The notes under the pieces were generated by a model. That model saw nothing but the letters and a program-made list of their open reading frames with translations, did not search any database and was not told where the DNA came from. A program made the translations under genes and the position numbers. From Certhia americana (taxonomy: Eukaryota; Chordata; Aves; Passeriformes; Certhiidae), in the NCBI GenBank assembly GCA_018697195.1, contig CM031859.1:56670779-56734778 (forward strand): 64,000 bases of DNA. Direction: 5' to 3'. Positions 12,471 through 25,300 of the stretch are shown here, one piece after another (position 1 is the first letter of the stretch; each line of letters begins with the position of its first letter).

Positions 12471-13936
12471 CTTGATGATAAGACAAAGGGGAAGAAAGAA
12501 TGGAAATTGGTAAATTGTAACTTTCAGAAACATAAAGTAGAGAAGGCACCACAAGACTGCAATGATTTGCCAGCAGCAGCTGCAGAAAGATACCATACTG
12601 TAACAGTTCCTTTACTCTGGATATAACATTTCTGGGCTCACTCTGTGACTGCAAATGTTCACTCTTTAACATCTACTAAAATTTTACTGTGAGCATAAAC
12701 AAGAACAAGCCAGTAAAACTTGTAAAGTCTTAAAAGCCTCAAGTCAGAGTTGAATTTTAAAGATCTGGCTCATGTTTCAGATATTTTAAAGACAGAGTAG
12801 GTCCAACAAAATTTAAAGATGTAGCACAACTGTATTTTAGCTCACAATAAAACTTTTGCCCTCACTTCTCAGTTTTGCTGATAAACATGAAAACCAACAT
12901 ATTTTCAAGTGGAAACTGCTGTCATCAGTATTTTAAAATAAAAGCTTTCAATGAGAGAAACAAAAACATACAAAGATTATAAAGAACTTCAATTTATAGA
13001 AGCATAACTTGTATAAAAACTCTGATTTGTTTACACTGGAAGCCACAAAAGAAACCCCACCTCTCTTGGTTTGGAGGGTACTAATGGGCTTTCAAAGAGA
13101 GGGTGAGATAAGAACAGTATTATTATGGAATGCCCTGTTTTCCACCTACTTTACAGCATTTACTTAAAAGCACGATGTCACAGTAACCTTTGCAGTACTT
13201 ATGGCAGCTATATTTGGATTACAGTGAAGATGAGCATGGACATGCTTCACATGGATCACTACTGGAAACAGCCCTTACTATCTGTTCACCTCACCCCTGG
13301 CATGAAGCACAGTGCATTTTGACATTGGGTCCCATATTTTCGTGTCCACGCTTGTAAGATACTAGTAACTGAATATGAAGTTTCTGACCACCACATTTAT
13401 AGATCTTTATGGCTGTGAAATATACAAGAGAGATGAAAAAGCAACATTCAGATCTTGATGTACTTGAGATGACAGAAGTAGAAAAGGACTGTTGCAAAGG
13501 GGCATCAAATTTTTCCTATGCTGCACTGGTAACACTGGGTAGGTTACTTTGGACTCCTCATTCCTCCACACAAAGTAGTAATGTCTCAATGAGGCATTTC
13601 TTTTGAAGCAGCTATTTTGTTACCAAATTGAGTAGAAGAGAATTGATCTATCCTGGCACTTTAAAAAAAATTCATCAACTTGTGTGACATCAGGCGTGAT
13701 CTGTACATTCTAGAATGACAAAATTGCCACAAAATTACTATTCCAAAACTTCATTTGGATAGCCAGTGGTACATTTTCCTTCCAAGAGGTGATACAGAAA
13801 ATCACTTTCCCAGTTACTTTATCAGCAGCAGCCTGCTATGTGGAAAAAAACAGCTGCAATTATTGGCAACCACTTCAACATACCTGCTGCACTCAGTTTT
13901 AGAAGGTAACTCACGGAAAAGAGAAATAAAACTCAC

Positions 13937-14148
13937 TTTCAATTTTTTAATTCTGAGCTCAATAGTTTGTATGTCAGTGCTGAGATCAAGACGGTAGAGC
14001 TTCTCCATTTCCTCTTCAGTTTCTCCCAACCAAGTCCAGATGCTATTAAGGTCGGAGTTAAACTGCTGCCATTGCTGAAGGTTCTGTTTCATCCTCAGCT
14101 CCTTGCTTAGAGCTTGAGCCTGGATTAATTCCCATCTTTCAATTACAC
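13937..14148 (-). CDS. SYNE1: SYNE1 exon: spectrin repeat
   Basis: Two bases completing a Gly codon plus 70 codons (residues 1596-1665). It includes [17 protein letters not shown] and a helix A reading [18 protein letters not shown], then [12 protein letters not shown]. The acceptor is TTTGTAATTTCAG and the donor AAA|GTGAGT. Fifty nucleotides upstream of the acceptor, on the transcribed side, lies the long TG/CG tract at 14199-14376. Confidence 0.96.
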
Positions 14149-14198
14149 CTGAAATTACAAACACCAAATTCAACAAAAGCCAAAATAACCTACTAGCA

Positions 14199-14376
14199 AC
14201 ACACACACACACGCACACACACACGCACGCACACACACACGCACGCACACACGCACGCACGCACACACGCACACACGCACACACACACACACGCACACAC
14301 ACACACACGCACGCACACAAACACGCACACACACACACACGCACGCACACAAACACGCACGCACACACGCACGCAC
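14199..14376. repeat. CA/CACG microsatellite (178 bp)
   Basis: An almost pure run of CA repeats interrupted by CG steps, with about 20 CpG dinucleotides. In the SYNE1 transcript it reads as UG/GCGUG repeats ending 50 nt before the 3' splice site of exon 13937-14148. Its open minus-strand frames (alternating Cys, Val, Ala, Arg) are artefacts of the repeat. The rest of this 1.36-kb intron (14149-15509) shows nothing else. Confidence 0.98.
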
Positions 14377-15509
14377 TCTTGCATAAATTGAATACTGTCC
14401 AGGACAAAAAGATGCTCCATAAAAAGCCTAAGCCACAAACACTAACCACTTAAAAAACTAAGTTAGATTGAAGAAAGTGATGTTGGAGAGAAAGAATGAA
14501 GAACCTGGGTAATTCCAGTCAACAGGCAATTTTATTGCTTTCTAATGTCAGGCTTCTATGAGCAGAATTAAGCTGATACCTGCAGGTCTCTAAAACAGCT
14601 TATGCCAACAAAAAAAGACATCTTAAATTACCAAATTTAAGACATCTTTAAATTACCAAAAAAGCGCTAACCAGACAAAAAATATTAATATATCTAACTA
14701 ACCACATATTTATTGTTTTCATTGGTAGCTGTGCCTATCACAGTTTAATGGTCACACCTCATTACATTTGCCTTAGCTACTGCAGATGCATTGGATAAAC
14801 ACCTGCACTAAAAAGAAATAAATTAGGGGCTATTTCTTCTTCCTAGTTATCTTGAAACACTAAGGCAGAAGGGCAAGTTGTATCATTCCATCAGCTTAAA
14901 ATTTACAAATAAAAACCTACAACAAAATAAGAGATATATGGGTATAAAATAAAAAAATAAGGGTAGCATATCTTATCAAGCTAAGAACAGAGATGACGCC
15001 TTAATAGTCTCTGGAAATCCATGTTTTCACAATCCAATACCTCTTGTTCTACAGCTGATGTTTAAAATTAGTCAAGTGAATACTTCTATCAGGTGAAAAT
15101 AAACTTCTTTACTGTAGGCAGATAATCTTAGAGGTGAAAGCTAATATTAGAAGAAACGAATGCTAACCTAGGCATTTTGTACAGCAATATAAGCAACCTT
15201 TTTCATGAGAAATCTTAAAACAAAAACCCACTGCAACCATAGGGATTTCCTGAAAGACTTAGGGTTATGCCTCATGATATGAAGGGGTTCTTAAAATGTA
15301 CTTGTATACCTAAACTCTTCATAGGGCATACACAGGGAATACTTACTATTCCTTACTATTCCTATCAAAAGATGTTAAACAGAACATGATTAACAGACAG
15401 CCATGTAAATATATTTGAGCAAATAATACCAAGTGTTTATTCAGAAGAGCTTTGCATGTTTGCTGCTTTCCATAATTGCTGTTCATCAAATGAACTACAT
15501 GCTACTTAC

Positions 15510-15636
15510 CAGCTGTTTGAGTTTCAGTACTGTTCATGTTAATAAGTCCTGAAAATTTTTCTTCTTCCTCCTTCAGTTTATATCCAAGCCTTCTTACCGA
15601 GTCTATGCTTCCACTGCATTCACCTAGCAGTTTCAT
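15510..15636 (-). CDS. SYNE1: SYNE1 exon: between spectrin repeats
   Basis: Forty-two codons (residues 1553-1594) plus one base of Gly. It begins MKLLGECSGSIDSV, continues with an Lys/Glu-rich stretch (YKLKEEEEKF) and ends STETQTA, matching the mammalian protein in order. The acceptor is AACACAG and the donor G|GTAAGT. The 849-bp intron to the right (15637-16485) is AT-rich with no feature. Confidence 0.95.
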
Positions 15637-16485
15637 CTGTGTTAACAAAGAAAATAGTCCTTTACAGTATGCACTCTACAGGAATAATTGTATGGACAGT
15701 GAGAATTACAATACAACTTCCAGAAACTTCCGAAAGTAAGCGTAAGTGTGAAGAAAAAAATCTATTATTTTAACAAATTACACTGATACTACTAAAAATT
15801 ATATGCAGATGGTAAAGACCTAAAGCATAAGTTATACAGAAATAACTTAGCACCATTATGGCAAATCATCCTAGATGTCTTAGGGAGCATCTTTTTGAAA
15901 TTTTAAGACACTACAGCAAAGACACTAGAAGATTGATAAAGAAAATTAACCTAAATGTGGAAATATTACTATGCATCCAAGCAGCTAAATATTAAATTCT
16001 GTCCTTAATAAAATTAATGGAATGGCTTAGAGAGAGATTTATCTTTCAGAAAACATCTCTTAGAAAGCTTTTTAATTAGGGATTCCATATATGCAACCTT
16101 GCTTATATGATGCATGCTTATAATTCATTAGCAAGATGAATACTGTGCCTGAAGCTATTAAAACCTGCTTTAAAAAGAAGAGGAACTTCAAACAAGGATA
16201 TCATCATTAGATGGATAAAAGCATGTGTGAGAAAGTACTTCTAGACAGCTGCAAAAATGTAACAGGAAAATAAATTCCTTAGAGTCATGTTCCCTTAATC
16301 TTACTATTGTAAATACACTAATAATATAAACAAAAATAGCATGTGGTTAAGGGTAGTAACCACACAAGTGAATCTGAGAAGCTGTTACGGCTAATTGCTC
16401 TGCTGAAGCAGATGTGTTTCCTCCAGTGGCTAAGCTAAGCTAAGCTTGGAGTGCGTATTTCACTGGGGCTCCAAAACACACGCAC

Positions 16486-16628
16486 ATATCCTTTGTAAGT
16501 GGAATCCAGCTCTGGTCCTGTGGGTGTCTTGCTACGGATGATGTTCTCTGTTTGCTGTATCTGGAAGCGACTGGTGTCCAAGGCCTTGTCCAGCTGTCGG
16601 ATATGTGCTTCCAGGGCACCCGGTTCAC
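16486..16628 (-). CDS. SYNE1: SYNE1 exon: spectrin repeat start
   Basis: Two bases of Gly plus 47 codons (residues 1506-1552). It reads ALEAHIRQLDKALDTSRFQ and then IRSKTPTGPELDSTYKGY, a stretch strongly conserved in nesprin-1. The acceptor is TTTTGATGCAG and the donor TAT|GTGCGT. The 1.9-kb intron to the right (16629-18542) has an 11-base T run at 16678-16688 and otherwise nothing recognised. Confidence 0.96.
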
Positions 16629-18542
16629 CTGCATCAAAATCAAAAACAGGGACCGTCACTCCAGCTTCTCCAAAGTTTTTTTTTTTTCCTTGCCCAAGCA
16701 GAATAGGTATTAGGAAGGCAGTGAAGGAGAAAGGTGGCAGCAGCAGTAGGAGTGGTACAATGTCAAAGCTAAGTGATAACTAGTTACATTAGAGAGCATT
16801 AGCAACCTTCAAAAGATGATACCAATGAACAAGCTTGCTGTAAGAATACGATGGAAGAGTCCACAGTTTAAAGTAGGCTTGCAAATTATTCTGAAGTGAC
16901 TTTTCCCCCATATTAAAAGCCTTGTCTTTTCTTAAAGAGGAAGTTCCCAATAAAGCATACTCTAACCTCACTGATTTTGGGAAACACCTTGCTCCCTTTC
17001 ACGAACACTGTCAAATAAAACCCTGTAACCTAATGATCTAAATACATGTGAAAATTTGGCAGCTTCATTTATCTTTGTATTATTTTTCCCCACAAAAAAA
17101 GCAGTAGAATTTGCATCTCCATGAAAGGATCCTATTTACACTATTTTAGAGACTAAAAAAAAGTGGCATACAAATGCTAGGTGACAATGTTAAAATCATA
17201 TTGTCGAAATCCACAGATGACTGGACACCTTGGAGGAGTGAGTAGTCCCTGACGGCTTTGGGCAACCACACTAAGCAGCAAAATTTATAGCATTTTTCCA
17301 ATTATGGTACTTGACAAAGATCATGTTTAACATATCTGCAAGATGAAACAATTCATTCAAGCTATTGGGAATCAATGTCAATGTTCTTGAAGCAGGACTA
17401 CTTTGTAGTTTCCTTATAGGGGTCAGCTGAATTCTGTGGTATAAATTAGCTACAGACAATTCTAATGTGAAGCAGTCCTCAGCCCAGAATACCACATGAG
17501 ACCCTTCTTATCCATATTCTACCAATATGCCTGATTTCCATCTGTTTACAAAGACAGTTTGCATTTATTCATAAAGACACAATTAAAAACATGAATAGAG
17601 AAGGAGAGCTTTCTGTCTACCTAATTACAGAAAATGGAACCTCTTGGATGATTAATGACTAATTTTTTTTTCATATAAAACACTACCTAATTCCAAATGG
17701 ATAGGGAAAAGTGCTCAACATTGTTTTCTGCTCATTACTTTCAAAAATTTTTCACAGGTCAGAAAACTAAACATACTTTGTCCATAAATACTGCTATTAC
17801 TTATACCCTTAATCAATAGTATTATTTCAGTAATTTGGGGAGTAAATAAAAATTTACAGGTTAACCTGAGGCTTCTGTCACAGACACTAAGAGTTTCATT
17901 GTTTATTTTTTGCAATGAAGTTATTATTTAAAAAGAGGAAAACTAAAATCATGAGAAAAGTTACTTGCAAATGCATCTATTTCCTCCAAGAGTCATTGAA
18001 CAAATGAGACAGAAGGTTTAATCATGTGCAATGAGAAAAGCAAACAATTTTCCAATGTATGAGACTAATAAAAACAGTACCTCAACTTGATATTTTGATC
18101 ACATGAAACAACAACTAAACTAAAATTTTATATCTGTGTGATAATCCAAGATGTGGCTGTGCTAAAAAAAAGAAAAAAAGCAAGCACAAAAAATTAGGTA
18201 TTGTTCTATACCTACACCTCTTGCCTTAAGATGTAACAATGTACTAAGTCTGGTTGATGGACACTAGAGAAAGAAGATCAATCAGATCAGTTTAGTTTAG
18301 TTAGCCAAGGTGGGAGGGCTCGTACTTCAGACATCACTGTTTCATCCATGCCCCCAATGGTACCTTTAAGTGCAGTAGCAAAGCAGGAGGATACTTCTAA
18401 GTTAATATGGCAATGCTGCCATGTAAGAAATATTTATCTTGTTAAGTTGTGAAAAGACAGCAGATGCTAGGAGAAGAGAAAGAAGTTATGCTTGTGCACC
18501 ATGGTATTTGCATCTGGCTATGCTTAGTCTTTTGATGCCTAC

Positions 18543-18611
18543 CAGAGATACTTTTGAGAGCGTTTTCTGTGAGTGTTACATAGGCCTCAAGAGTTTCAGG
18601 GATCTCTACAT
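18543..18611 (-). CDS. SYNE1: SYNE1 DV23 cassette exon (69 bp)
   Basis: Codes 23 residues (1482-1504) beginning DVEIPETLEAY and ending with NALKSIS, matching in length and starting residues the 'DV23' segment described in nesprin-1 and nesprin-2. It is phase-symmetric (two bases, 22 codons, one base), so skipping keeps the frame: Gly-Gly-Glu would join linker and next repeat. In mammals the segment is alternatively spliced and, from memory, favoured in striated muscle forms. The acceptor is TTATTTTTTCAG and the donor G|GTAGGC. The intron to the right (18612-19455, 844 bp) is featureless. Confidence 0.94.
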
Positions 18612-19455
18612 CTGAAAAAATAAAAGCACAATCTGAATTGATGGCTCAGCAATGGCCATCTCCTTACAGCAGGATTTCCCCTTTTCACAGGATGGATTAA
18701 ATAAATTGTTCCAATAGCAAACATTCTCTCTGGAAGAGGAAAAAGATGAAGATTGAAACACAGGGAGGCTGCTACAAGTCTCTTAAGATCCAAACAAATC
18801 TGACCCTTTCCAGAGCAATGACCTGGAAAGCAAAAGACAGCCACAAGATCAGAGTGAAATACACTGGTATGTCTTATCCCACAACTAGCTCAATTTGGGC
18901 ACTCTCTTATTAAGATTTATTACACAAGGCACAAATGCCTACAATGGATTTCCAGCTTCACTGGACAACAAGACCCAAGATCCCATCTCAAACTGAACAC
19001 TCATTTACTGGAATCTTGCCTTCATCAGGGCAGAGTTAGGATTCACTTAAACATTCGAAGATTTTCTGTGTGGGTATCTCCCACAGCCTTTCTTCATTAG
19101 TTTGCTCTGCACTTTTTGCCATATCCAGTATAGTTTCTTCTAGTCAGAATAACTCAGGACACATGGCTGTTACAGATGACATATTCCATCTGGCAGGCCT
19201 CACACACAGATACACAGCCAATTCCCTGCCATATCATGTACTCTGCCTCCATTTTCCAAGGCTGTCATCATCCAGCAATCTCCATCACTGCCTCTAAGGC
19301 CAGAAGGCCACTGAGATCTCTTAGGAAACACTATTTGAAGTCATCAGGGGCTATTTAAAGTACTTTTCCATGAGAATCTTGGCCACACAATCACACATAT
19401 AACATTTGCAGTTTTTTTACACAGAGAAAACAGAGCACTCAGTCTGCCACCATAC

Positions 19456-19786
19456 CTGCTATGCCAGCAGCTCCTCTCAGGTAGAAGTCTTTTTCTTGTC
19501 CTCCTTCTTCCTCTGAGTGCAGCGCCCGTGAAACGGCTGTCTCCAGGTCCCTGCTAAGGTCGTAGTCATGATCCCACTCCAGGGGGATGGAGTCCACGCT
19601 CGCAGGGGTATCTCGCCCTGATCGCTCGCTCCTCAGCGGCTGGGAAAGAGGCAGCGAAAGGTTGGAAGAGGGGTGCGGGGAGAGAACGCTGTCCGCAGAT
19701 TTGTCATGCCAGCGTATGTCAGAGAGATCTGCTGATTCATCCAGATCCACCTCTCTGTCAGAGAGGTCGTGCTCGTCATCTGTTAG
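19456..19786 (-). CDS. SYNE1: SYNE1 exon: acidic, Ser-rich linker
   Basis: The largest exon (331 bp) encodes residues 1372-1481. It is not a spectrin repeat. It starts LTDDEHDLSDREVDLDE, passes a Ser/Pro/Leu-rich stretch and contains GRDTPASVDSIPLEWDHDYD, then SEEEGGQEKDFYLRGA. The SIPLEWDH core also occurs in the matching place of nesprin-2 as I remember it. The acceptor is ATTATGCTTCTAG (a second AG follows seven bases later, out of frame for the upstream exon), and the donor G|GTATGG. The linker separates the rod from the C-terminal repeats that carry the KASH domain. The intron to its right (19787-20670) is 884 bp and shows nothing. Confidence 0.96.
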
Positions 19787-20670
19787 CTAGAAGCATAATG
19801 CAAACAGAAGCGGTCAATGAAACGTGCAGGGGCACTGCATGGTCAGCCTGGGTCAGTGAAATAAAGTAGCATTAAGTGACAGGCACACTGGTGGGGTTTC
19901 CATTTTGCACATTTCCTTTTGCACTTTACCTTTGCTATTTTAAAAGTGTACTAAAAAACTAAAACAGCAAAGAAGATCAAAGTGCCAGCTCACTTTAATT
20001 ACTTGAGACACATAAAGCGTCACATAAGGTAAATATCTTTTACTGATGCAACCTCAATGCAAATAATAAGTTAGAAAAATATCTGGAATCAATTAATAGA
20101 AAGAATAAGTGATCTTTATCATGAGTATTGCTCTACGTTATTTAATATTTTGAAACGCCTGGATTTTGTTCCTTCCATTCAGCAGAACATGAGCTACCAA
20201 AAATTATTTTCCTTTCACTTTCTCCTTTTGTTTTCCTTTTCCACTTTTGAGGTTGTATTCAATTCTGGAGACAAATTTCTGTCTCTTCTGTTGAGAAAAA
20301 ACATTTTATCATTGTTTTTCTTAAAAAACATCAACTCATTAAGCTGCCAGTCAAACTATTGGACAGTGCAGGGAGACGTTCTTATGATCACTACCACAGT
20401 GCTATTCCCATGAATAGAGTTTTATAAATCTCCAATTTGCATGCATTTTCATGATGATTTACAGAAATTCCAGATCTTGTCAGTTTACTCTCTGAACAGG
20501 ACACAAATAGCACGTAATGGAAGGGAGGCAGATGGTCAGGGTTGCAACAAAATTTAACCACAGGACTTTTTGGAAAGTCACTTCGGTCTCATTTCAACAT
20601 CTTTCCTCGTTTTCGCATTTATAAAATGGCAATGAACCAAGCAAGTAAAAACATATGTAAATATACACAC

Positions 20671-20862
20671 AGGAAGGCGGATAAGTTTCTTGTGATAGCG
20701 CTCCACACGCCCGAAGACCTCTTGGCAGTAACGACGCAGCTCATCTAGCTCTTCTTCAATCACAGCTGCATCCAGGGGCTCACTTTTCTCAATGAGTTGC
20801 TCACCTTGCACAATTATCTGCTCAATTTTGTTATGGTTCAGGGAAATTTCTTGCTGGAAAGC
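20671..20862 (-). CDS. SYNE1: SYNE1 exon: spectrin repeat before the linker
   Basis: Sixty-four codons (residues 1308-1371), phase 0/0. It contains AFQQEISLNHNKIEQII, EQLIEKSEPLDAA and ELRRYCQEVFGRVERYHKKL, the helix B and C of a spectrin repeat, ending IRLP. The acceptor is CTTTTCTTTTACACAG and the donor CCT|GTGTGT. The intron to the right (20863-21595, 733 bp) has no feature. Confidence 0.97.
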
Positions 20863-21595
20863 CTGTGTAAAAGAAAAGCCCATGCTTTATCAGCAAAATC
20901 AACACGACAACAACCTGGGTAATTAAAGATACAAGTCTTAAGAATTTTACAGAAAAAGTGCTGTGGGTAACAAACAGGGATTGTGCCAAATACTCTTGTC
21001 ATGAGCAATTAAATTAAATTTAGCATTCCACAGTCTCTCAAGCCAAAACCAGTGATAGTTCATGGCTTACCGTCTCATTCCTTACTTGTTGAATTTGGGA
21101 AGAAAGCTCTTCTCTAAACAAACCATGCCAATGACCTAACGTCTAGAATTAACATAGATGTTAAACCTAGCACAGTGGAATTCTGGATAATGTGACATTT
21201 GGCATTGTTCTCTTCAGATAAGGAGTTTTCTGATGCAGAAATGGTTGAGAAATGTAGTAATTATTAGATATTTGTAGTAACGGAGACCTTACATAATTTT
21301 TTTTAATATTTCCTATTTTGATGAGGGAAAGTACACTATCACCTGCTATAACACATATCAGCCCTGGTTTTTCTTTTTACACCTTTCACAGATTAAAGAT
21401 CTTCTGTTTTGACAGAAAAGTACATATTGGAATCTGACATAACTCATAACTTTTGAGGTTGAAGCCTTGGCCTGCAAGTAAAGGAACCACATCAGGGTGC
21501 AGTTCTCCATAATGTTTCTTAAAATTCTTTTCCCTCCATGCATTTTTTTTTCCCTCCTGCTTTCATTCCTCCTTCTGTAACCACCTATTCTTTAC

Positions 21596-21733
21596 CTTAA
21601 GTTGCTTTATCTTTGCTTGGACATCACACTCTGAGAAATGCTCGATGTTGGTCAGCTGCAGGTCCATCTCCGTTAGCCATACCAGGATGCTGTCACGTGC
21701 TGTTTCAAACTCCTCCCGCTGTCCAATGAAATG
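21596..21733 (-). CDS. SYNE1: SYNE1 exon: spectrin repeat
   Basis: Forty-six codons (residues 1262-1307), phase 0/0. It starts HFIGQREEFETARDSILVWL and ends VQAKIKQLK. The LVWLTEMDLQL stretch is a helix A with the usual Trp. The acceptor is CACCCTCCAG, chosen over a later CAG because it gives the HFIGQRE start known from mammals. The donor is AAG|GTAAAG. The intron to the right (21734-22149) is 416 bp and contains nothing notable. Confidence 0.96.
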
Positions 21734-22149
21734 CTGGAGGGTGGAAAATTGAGTGGTATGAAATGACTAAATGACTACAAACATAAAAACCTCCAGCAAT
21801 AGTAGGGAAAGTACTTTCATCCCCATCAAACCCAATTTAAACTTAGTACACCTTCTTCTTTAATTTCCTACATGCCTTCTAAGGTTCCTTCTTAAGTAAT
21901 ACCATCTAGAGCTGCAATTAGCTGACCTGTGAAAGTTATCTTCTCTGAGGAAGGTGATGTTTGATGTCACCAAGAATCTGCTTACAGTCTATACCTTAGT
22001 TACTTTGGACTAAGTGAACTGATGAGCTTCCTTTCTCTTCCAAAGGTAGAAATCCCCTCAAAACACTGTGCATTAAACTGAAAGCTGCTGAAGTACCCTT
22101 GATTCATAGCTAGAGTAGAGAAATTGAAGTCTTAAAAATGGAAAAATAC

Positions 22150-22332
22150 TTTTAGCCTGCGCAGGATGGAGGTAACTCGCTTTTGTAAATTGTCCCATCT
22201 CTGGTTCCCCTCATGAACCATCTGCTTGAGGCTGCCATCGGAGTCAGTGCGGTTCTCCCGTGCCAGGCGCCGATACTGCTTATTGATCAGCTCCAGCTGA
22301 GTCAGGCTTTCATGCACTTGTCTCTGGAAAGC
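22150..22332 (-). CDS. SYNE1: SYNE1 exon: spectrin repeat
   Basis: Sixty-one codons (residues 1201-1261), phase 0/0. It begins AFQRQVHESLTQLELINKQY and contains HEGNQRWDNLQKRV, a helix C with the conserved Trp. The acceptor is ATACTGCTTTAG and the donor AAA|GTATTT. Arg-rich stretches (RRLAREN, LRRLK) are typical of this repeat. Confidence 0.97.
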
Positions 22333-25300
22333 CTAAAGCAGTATGAACAAAAGACACCTTCAGAATTTTAAATCAGGATAGATATATAGATCTCTTGCCT
22401 TATTTTGACCCTTTTTCTGCACTCTGACTTATCTAAGTCAATAAATTCCACTAGTTGAAGACATCTCCTGAGGGCAGCCCCATAGAGATGCTGCCTTCTG
22501 ATTTAAAAAAGCAAAACCAAAAAAACAAAAAAAACCCCATCCAAAGCCCACAAAAACGTTTATAAAACTGACATGGTACACTGAATGAGAAATTGCAACA
22601 TGAATATCCATTACAAAGGCAAAAAAAGTACAAAAACCCAGCTTTTCTTTCTGCAAAATTATATGCTTTTGTATTTGAGAAGTACAAACAATGAACATGA
22701 AACTCTTGTTTCAAGAAAAAAGGAACAGAAATCCAAGATTCCTGTGGCTTCATTTGATTTCTTTTCACATACTGAATTTGCTGAAATGCAAACATTGAAG
22801 AGATTTGAGCAATTGTTTTTTTCTGAAATATGATACCAAATGAGACATCTCTTTATATTTAGTATACTGGTGTGCAAGTAATTTTTGTCTTACAATATTC
22901 ACAGAAAAGAAAATGTCACAAATATCCACGTCAGCTTATGTCTGGGCAAATGCTTGCACCATGTGCTTTTGGTGCTTGCTCTGCTCTTACAAGAGCCACA
23001 GCGATGCAGCTGAGGTGCACAGATGATTTATTCCAGGGCTTTTAGGTTGTGACTAACAACCATGAAGCTTGGAGGAAGCACTTTGCAAAAAAATGACTGA
23101 ATTAATATTGCTACTACTACTGCTACTACTACCACCACCAACAATAACAGAATATTTTTTCAAGAATCTACTTGTTTTTATCTTGTCACATCACCAAAAT
23201 AGAAAAGCAATCAAAGGAAAATCTAAAAACCTAGATTATGCCAGCTCTCTTCTGAATACAAGTAGGGTTTGGATCCCACCACTGTAGTTCTACAAACTTG
23301 CTGTCTGACACTCCTCACAATGCAATTAAACAGTTAATCTCTTCCAAAACTAGACACATCCCTTAATAAGGACTGTAGAACTGGGATAGGTAATACACTT
23401 CTGTAGAGAGATTTTAATTAAACATGTGGGTTTTCTATGTAAGAAGATAGACACTTAATGATAGACTTCAAAGCTAAAAATGAGAACCACATTTCTGCTG
23501 TAATACCAGAGAATTAAAAAAAGAACTGGTTGGTACAAAGATCAAATTCTGTAGAGTCCTCTCAACGTAATTATTCTCTTCACTAAATGGCCATCAAATT
23601 GGGTAGGGGACAACCAAAAAGGAGCAAATGCCCTTGCAAGCTAGGGTTAAATGATAAGTAGAACTGAATTAATTTAAAATTGCACAAATATTCCTACACT
23701 GGAGGCACAATTCTGACTATATTTAATAGGATCATGAAATCTAAAAAGTGTGCAGTTGTTGTTTCACCTGTTACCAAGCCTTGTACAGTAAAAGAACAGC
23801 TGTTTATTTGCCTTCCATTTGTTCATCTCAGCTACACAAGAATTCATCTGTTGCATTCCTTCCTGTTGCCTCTTTTCATTTCCCCATAAACTACTGGTGA
23901 GGAAGGAGTTTGGTTTTGTTCAGTGAAGTCTGTGAGAGTCATATCTGACGTCTGTGCTGAAGAACTGAATGGTTCCTATATGGTCTGATGAGCTCTTTTC
24001 TTTTTGCATTTTTTTTTTTTTTTAATTAAAGTGCAGATATGGAGAAGAAAATAAAATTAGAAAAAGTGCCTAGTTAACAGAAACCTGCTTCTGTTAATGT
24101 TTGTAAGTGGCTGACTTCATACTAAATTCACAGTAAAGCTGCTAAATGCCACTGGATTTGAAGGCCACATTGCCTTCCTGCTATTTGGTAGGCAAAGAAA
24201 TCAGGTGCCCAGGAGAAAAAGAAAAGAAAAAAAAGAAGGAAAAAAGAGAAAGGGAAACTACAAAAAAAAAAAGAACTACAGGGAAAGGAGGCTTTTGGAG
24301 AGGCTACACTCTTCTCTTTGCATCTTGTTCCTGCTGATACTCTGTAGACAGTGAAAAAATCCACAAGTCTGCTGAAGAGGAAAGGTCACCATAAAAGCTG
24401 AGGTTCAATGACATAGACTTTGGGCAAAGTCAATTCAGCTGCAAAAATCAGAGTCAATATACTTGTGGTACGGCTTCTCATACAGAGACTTACTAAATAA
24501 GACATTAAAATCCTGATCAACAGCTAAAGGGACAATGGGAACATGGTCTGAGGCACAGTGTTTGTGTCCAGGAAGCAAACGTTTCTTTACTATGACTACC
24601 TGGCCACAATGAAGTCTGGCATTAATGAAGTCTGTCTAAAACCAAAACCTGGCCAGTACATTCATAAATGTGAATGTCAATTATAGAACACAACACTTCA
24701 CAGTTTATGTTTTTGATTTAACTGTTAAGCCAAAACCTATCAACTGTGCTTAGACATGTTTTAAAATCTGCATTTCTTCTTCACAGCAAATACTTTAGAA
24801 TTTGACTGTTTACAGAATTGCCTAAATAATTTGTTCTCTTTCTTCTCTCCCATCTTGACATACCCTTTGCAAATATGAATCCAAGCAAAAGATTTTCCTC
24901 TGTGACTCACCATGCAACGTGTGTGTGTGAGCTTTACACACAGGTTTACAGTCCCTTGTAACTATAAGACAAGCCCTCACATCGCAGTGGACACAATGGA
25001 GTCACGTAACAAGCTCCTAAGCGCTGACCAAAGAGACAGCCTGTCAGTTTTGAAGCATGCTGAACTTGTTTAAGTCATGGGACACCATGTGGACATAGAA
25101 CAATATTTGCATGAAGATGAATTTCATGTACAAGAATCCAAAGGGAGGATATTCTGCACCATACGAGAGACTTCAGAGAGCTGGCTTCAGAGAGTTATGG
25201 AAAGAAGAGGAGGGATAAAATCAAAGCAAAAGCTAGAACATGCAGTATGCATCTGAAGAGGCACTTGGTGAAGGGAGATTTAGAAGGGCTCTGAACACTG

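Noticed and set aside
14170..14449. Long minus-strand frames rich in Cys and Val across the CA repeat
   Set aside because: They are produced by the CA/CACG microsatellite; only the part below 14149 belongs to a real exon.
19781..19786. Alternative acceptor CTAACAG at the start of the linker exon
   Set aside because: Using it removes seven bases and breaks the frame from exon 20671-20862; the upstream CTAG acceptor gives the known RLP-L junction.
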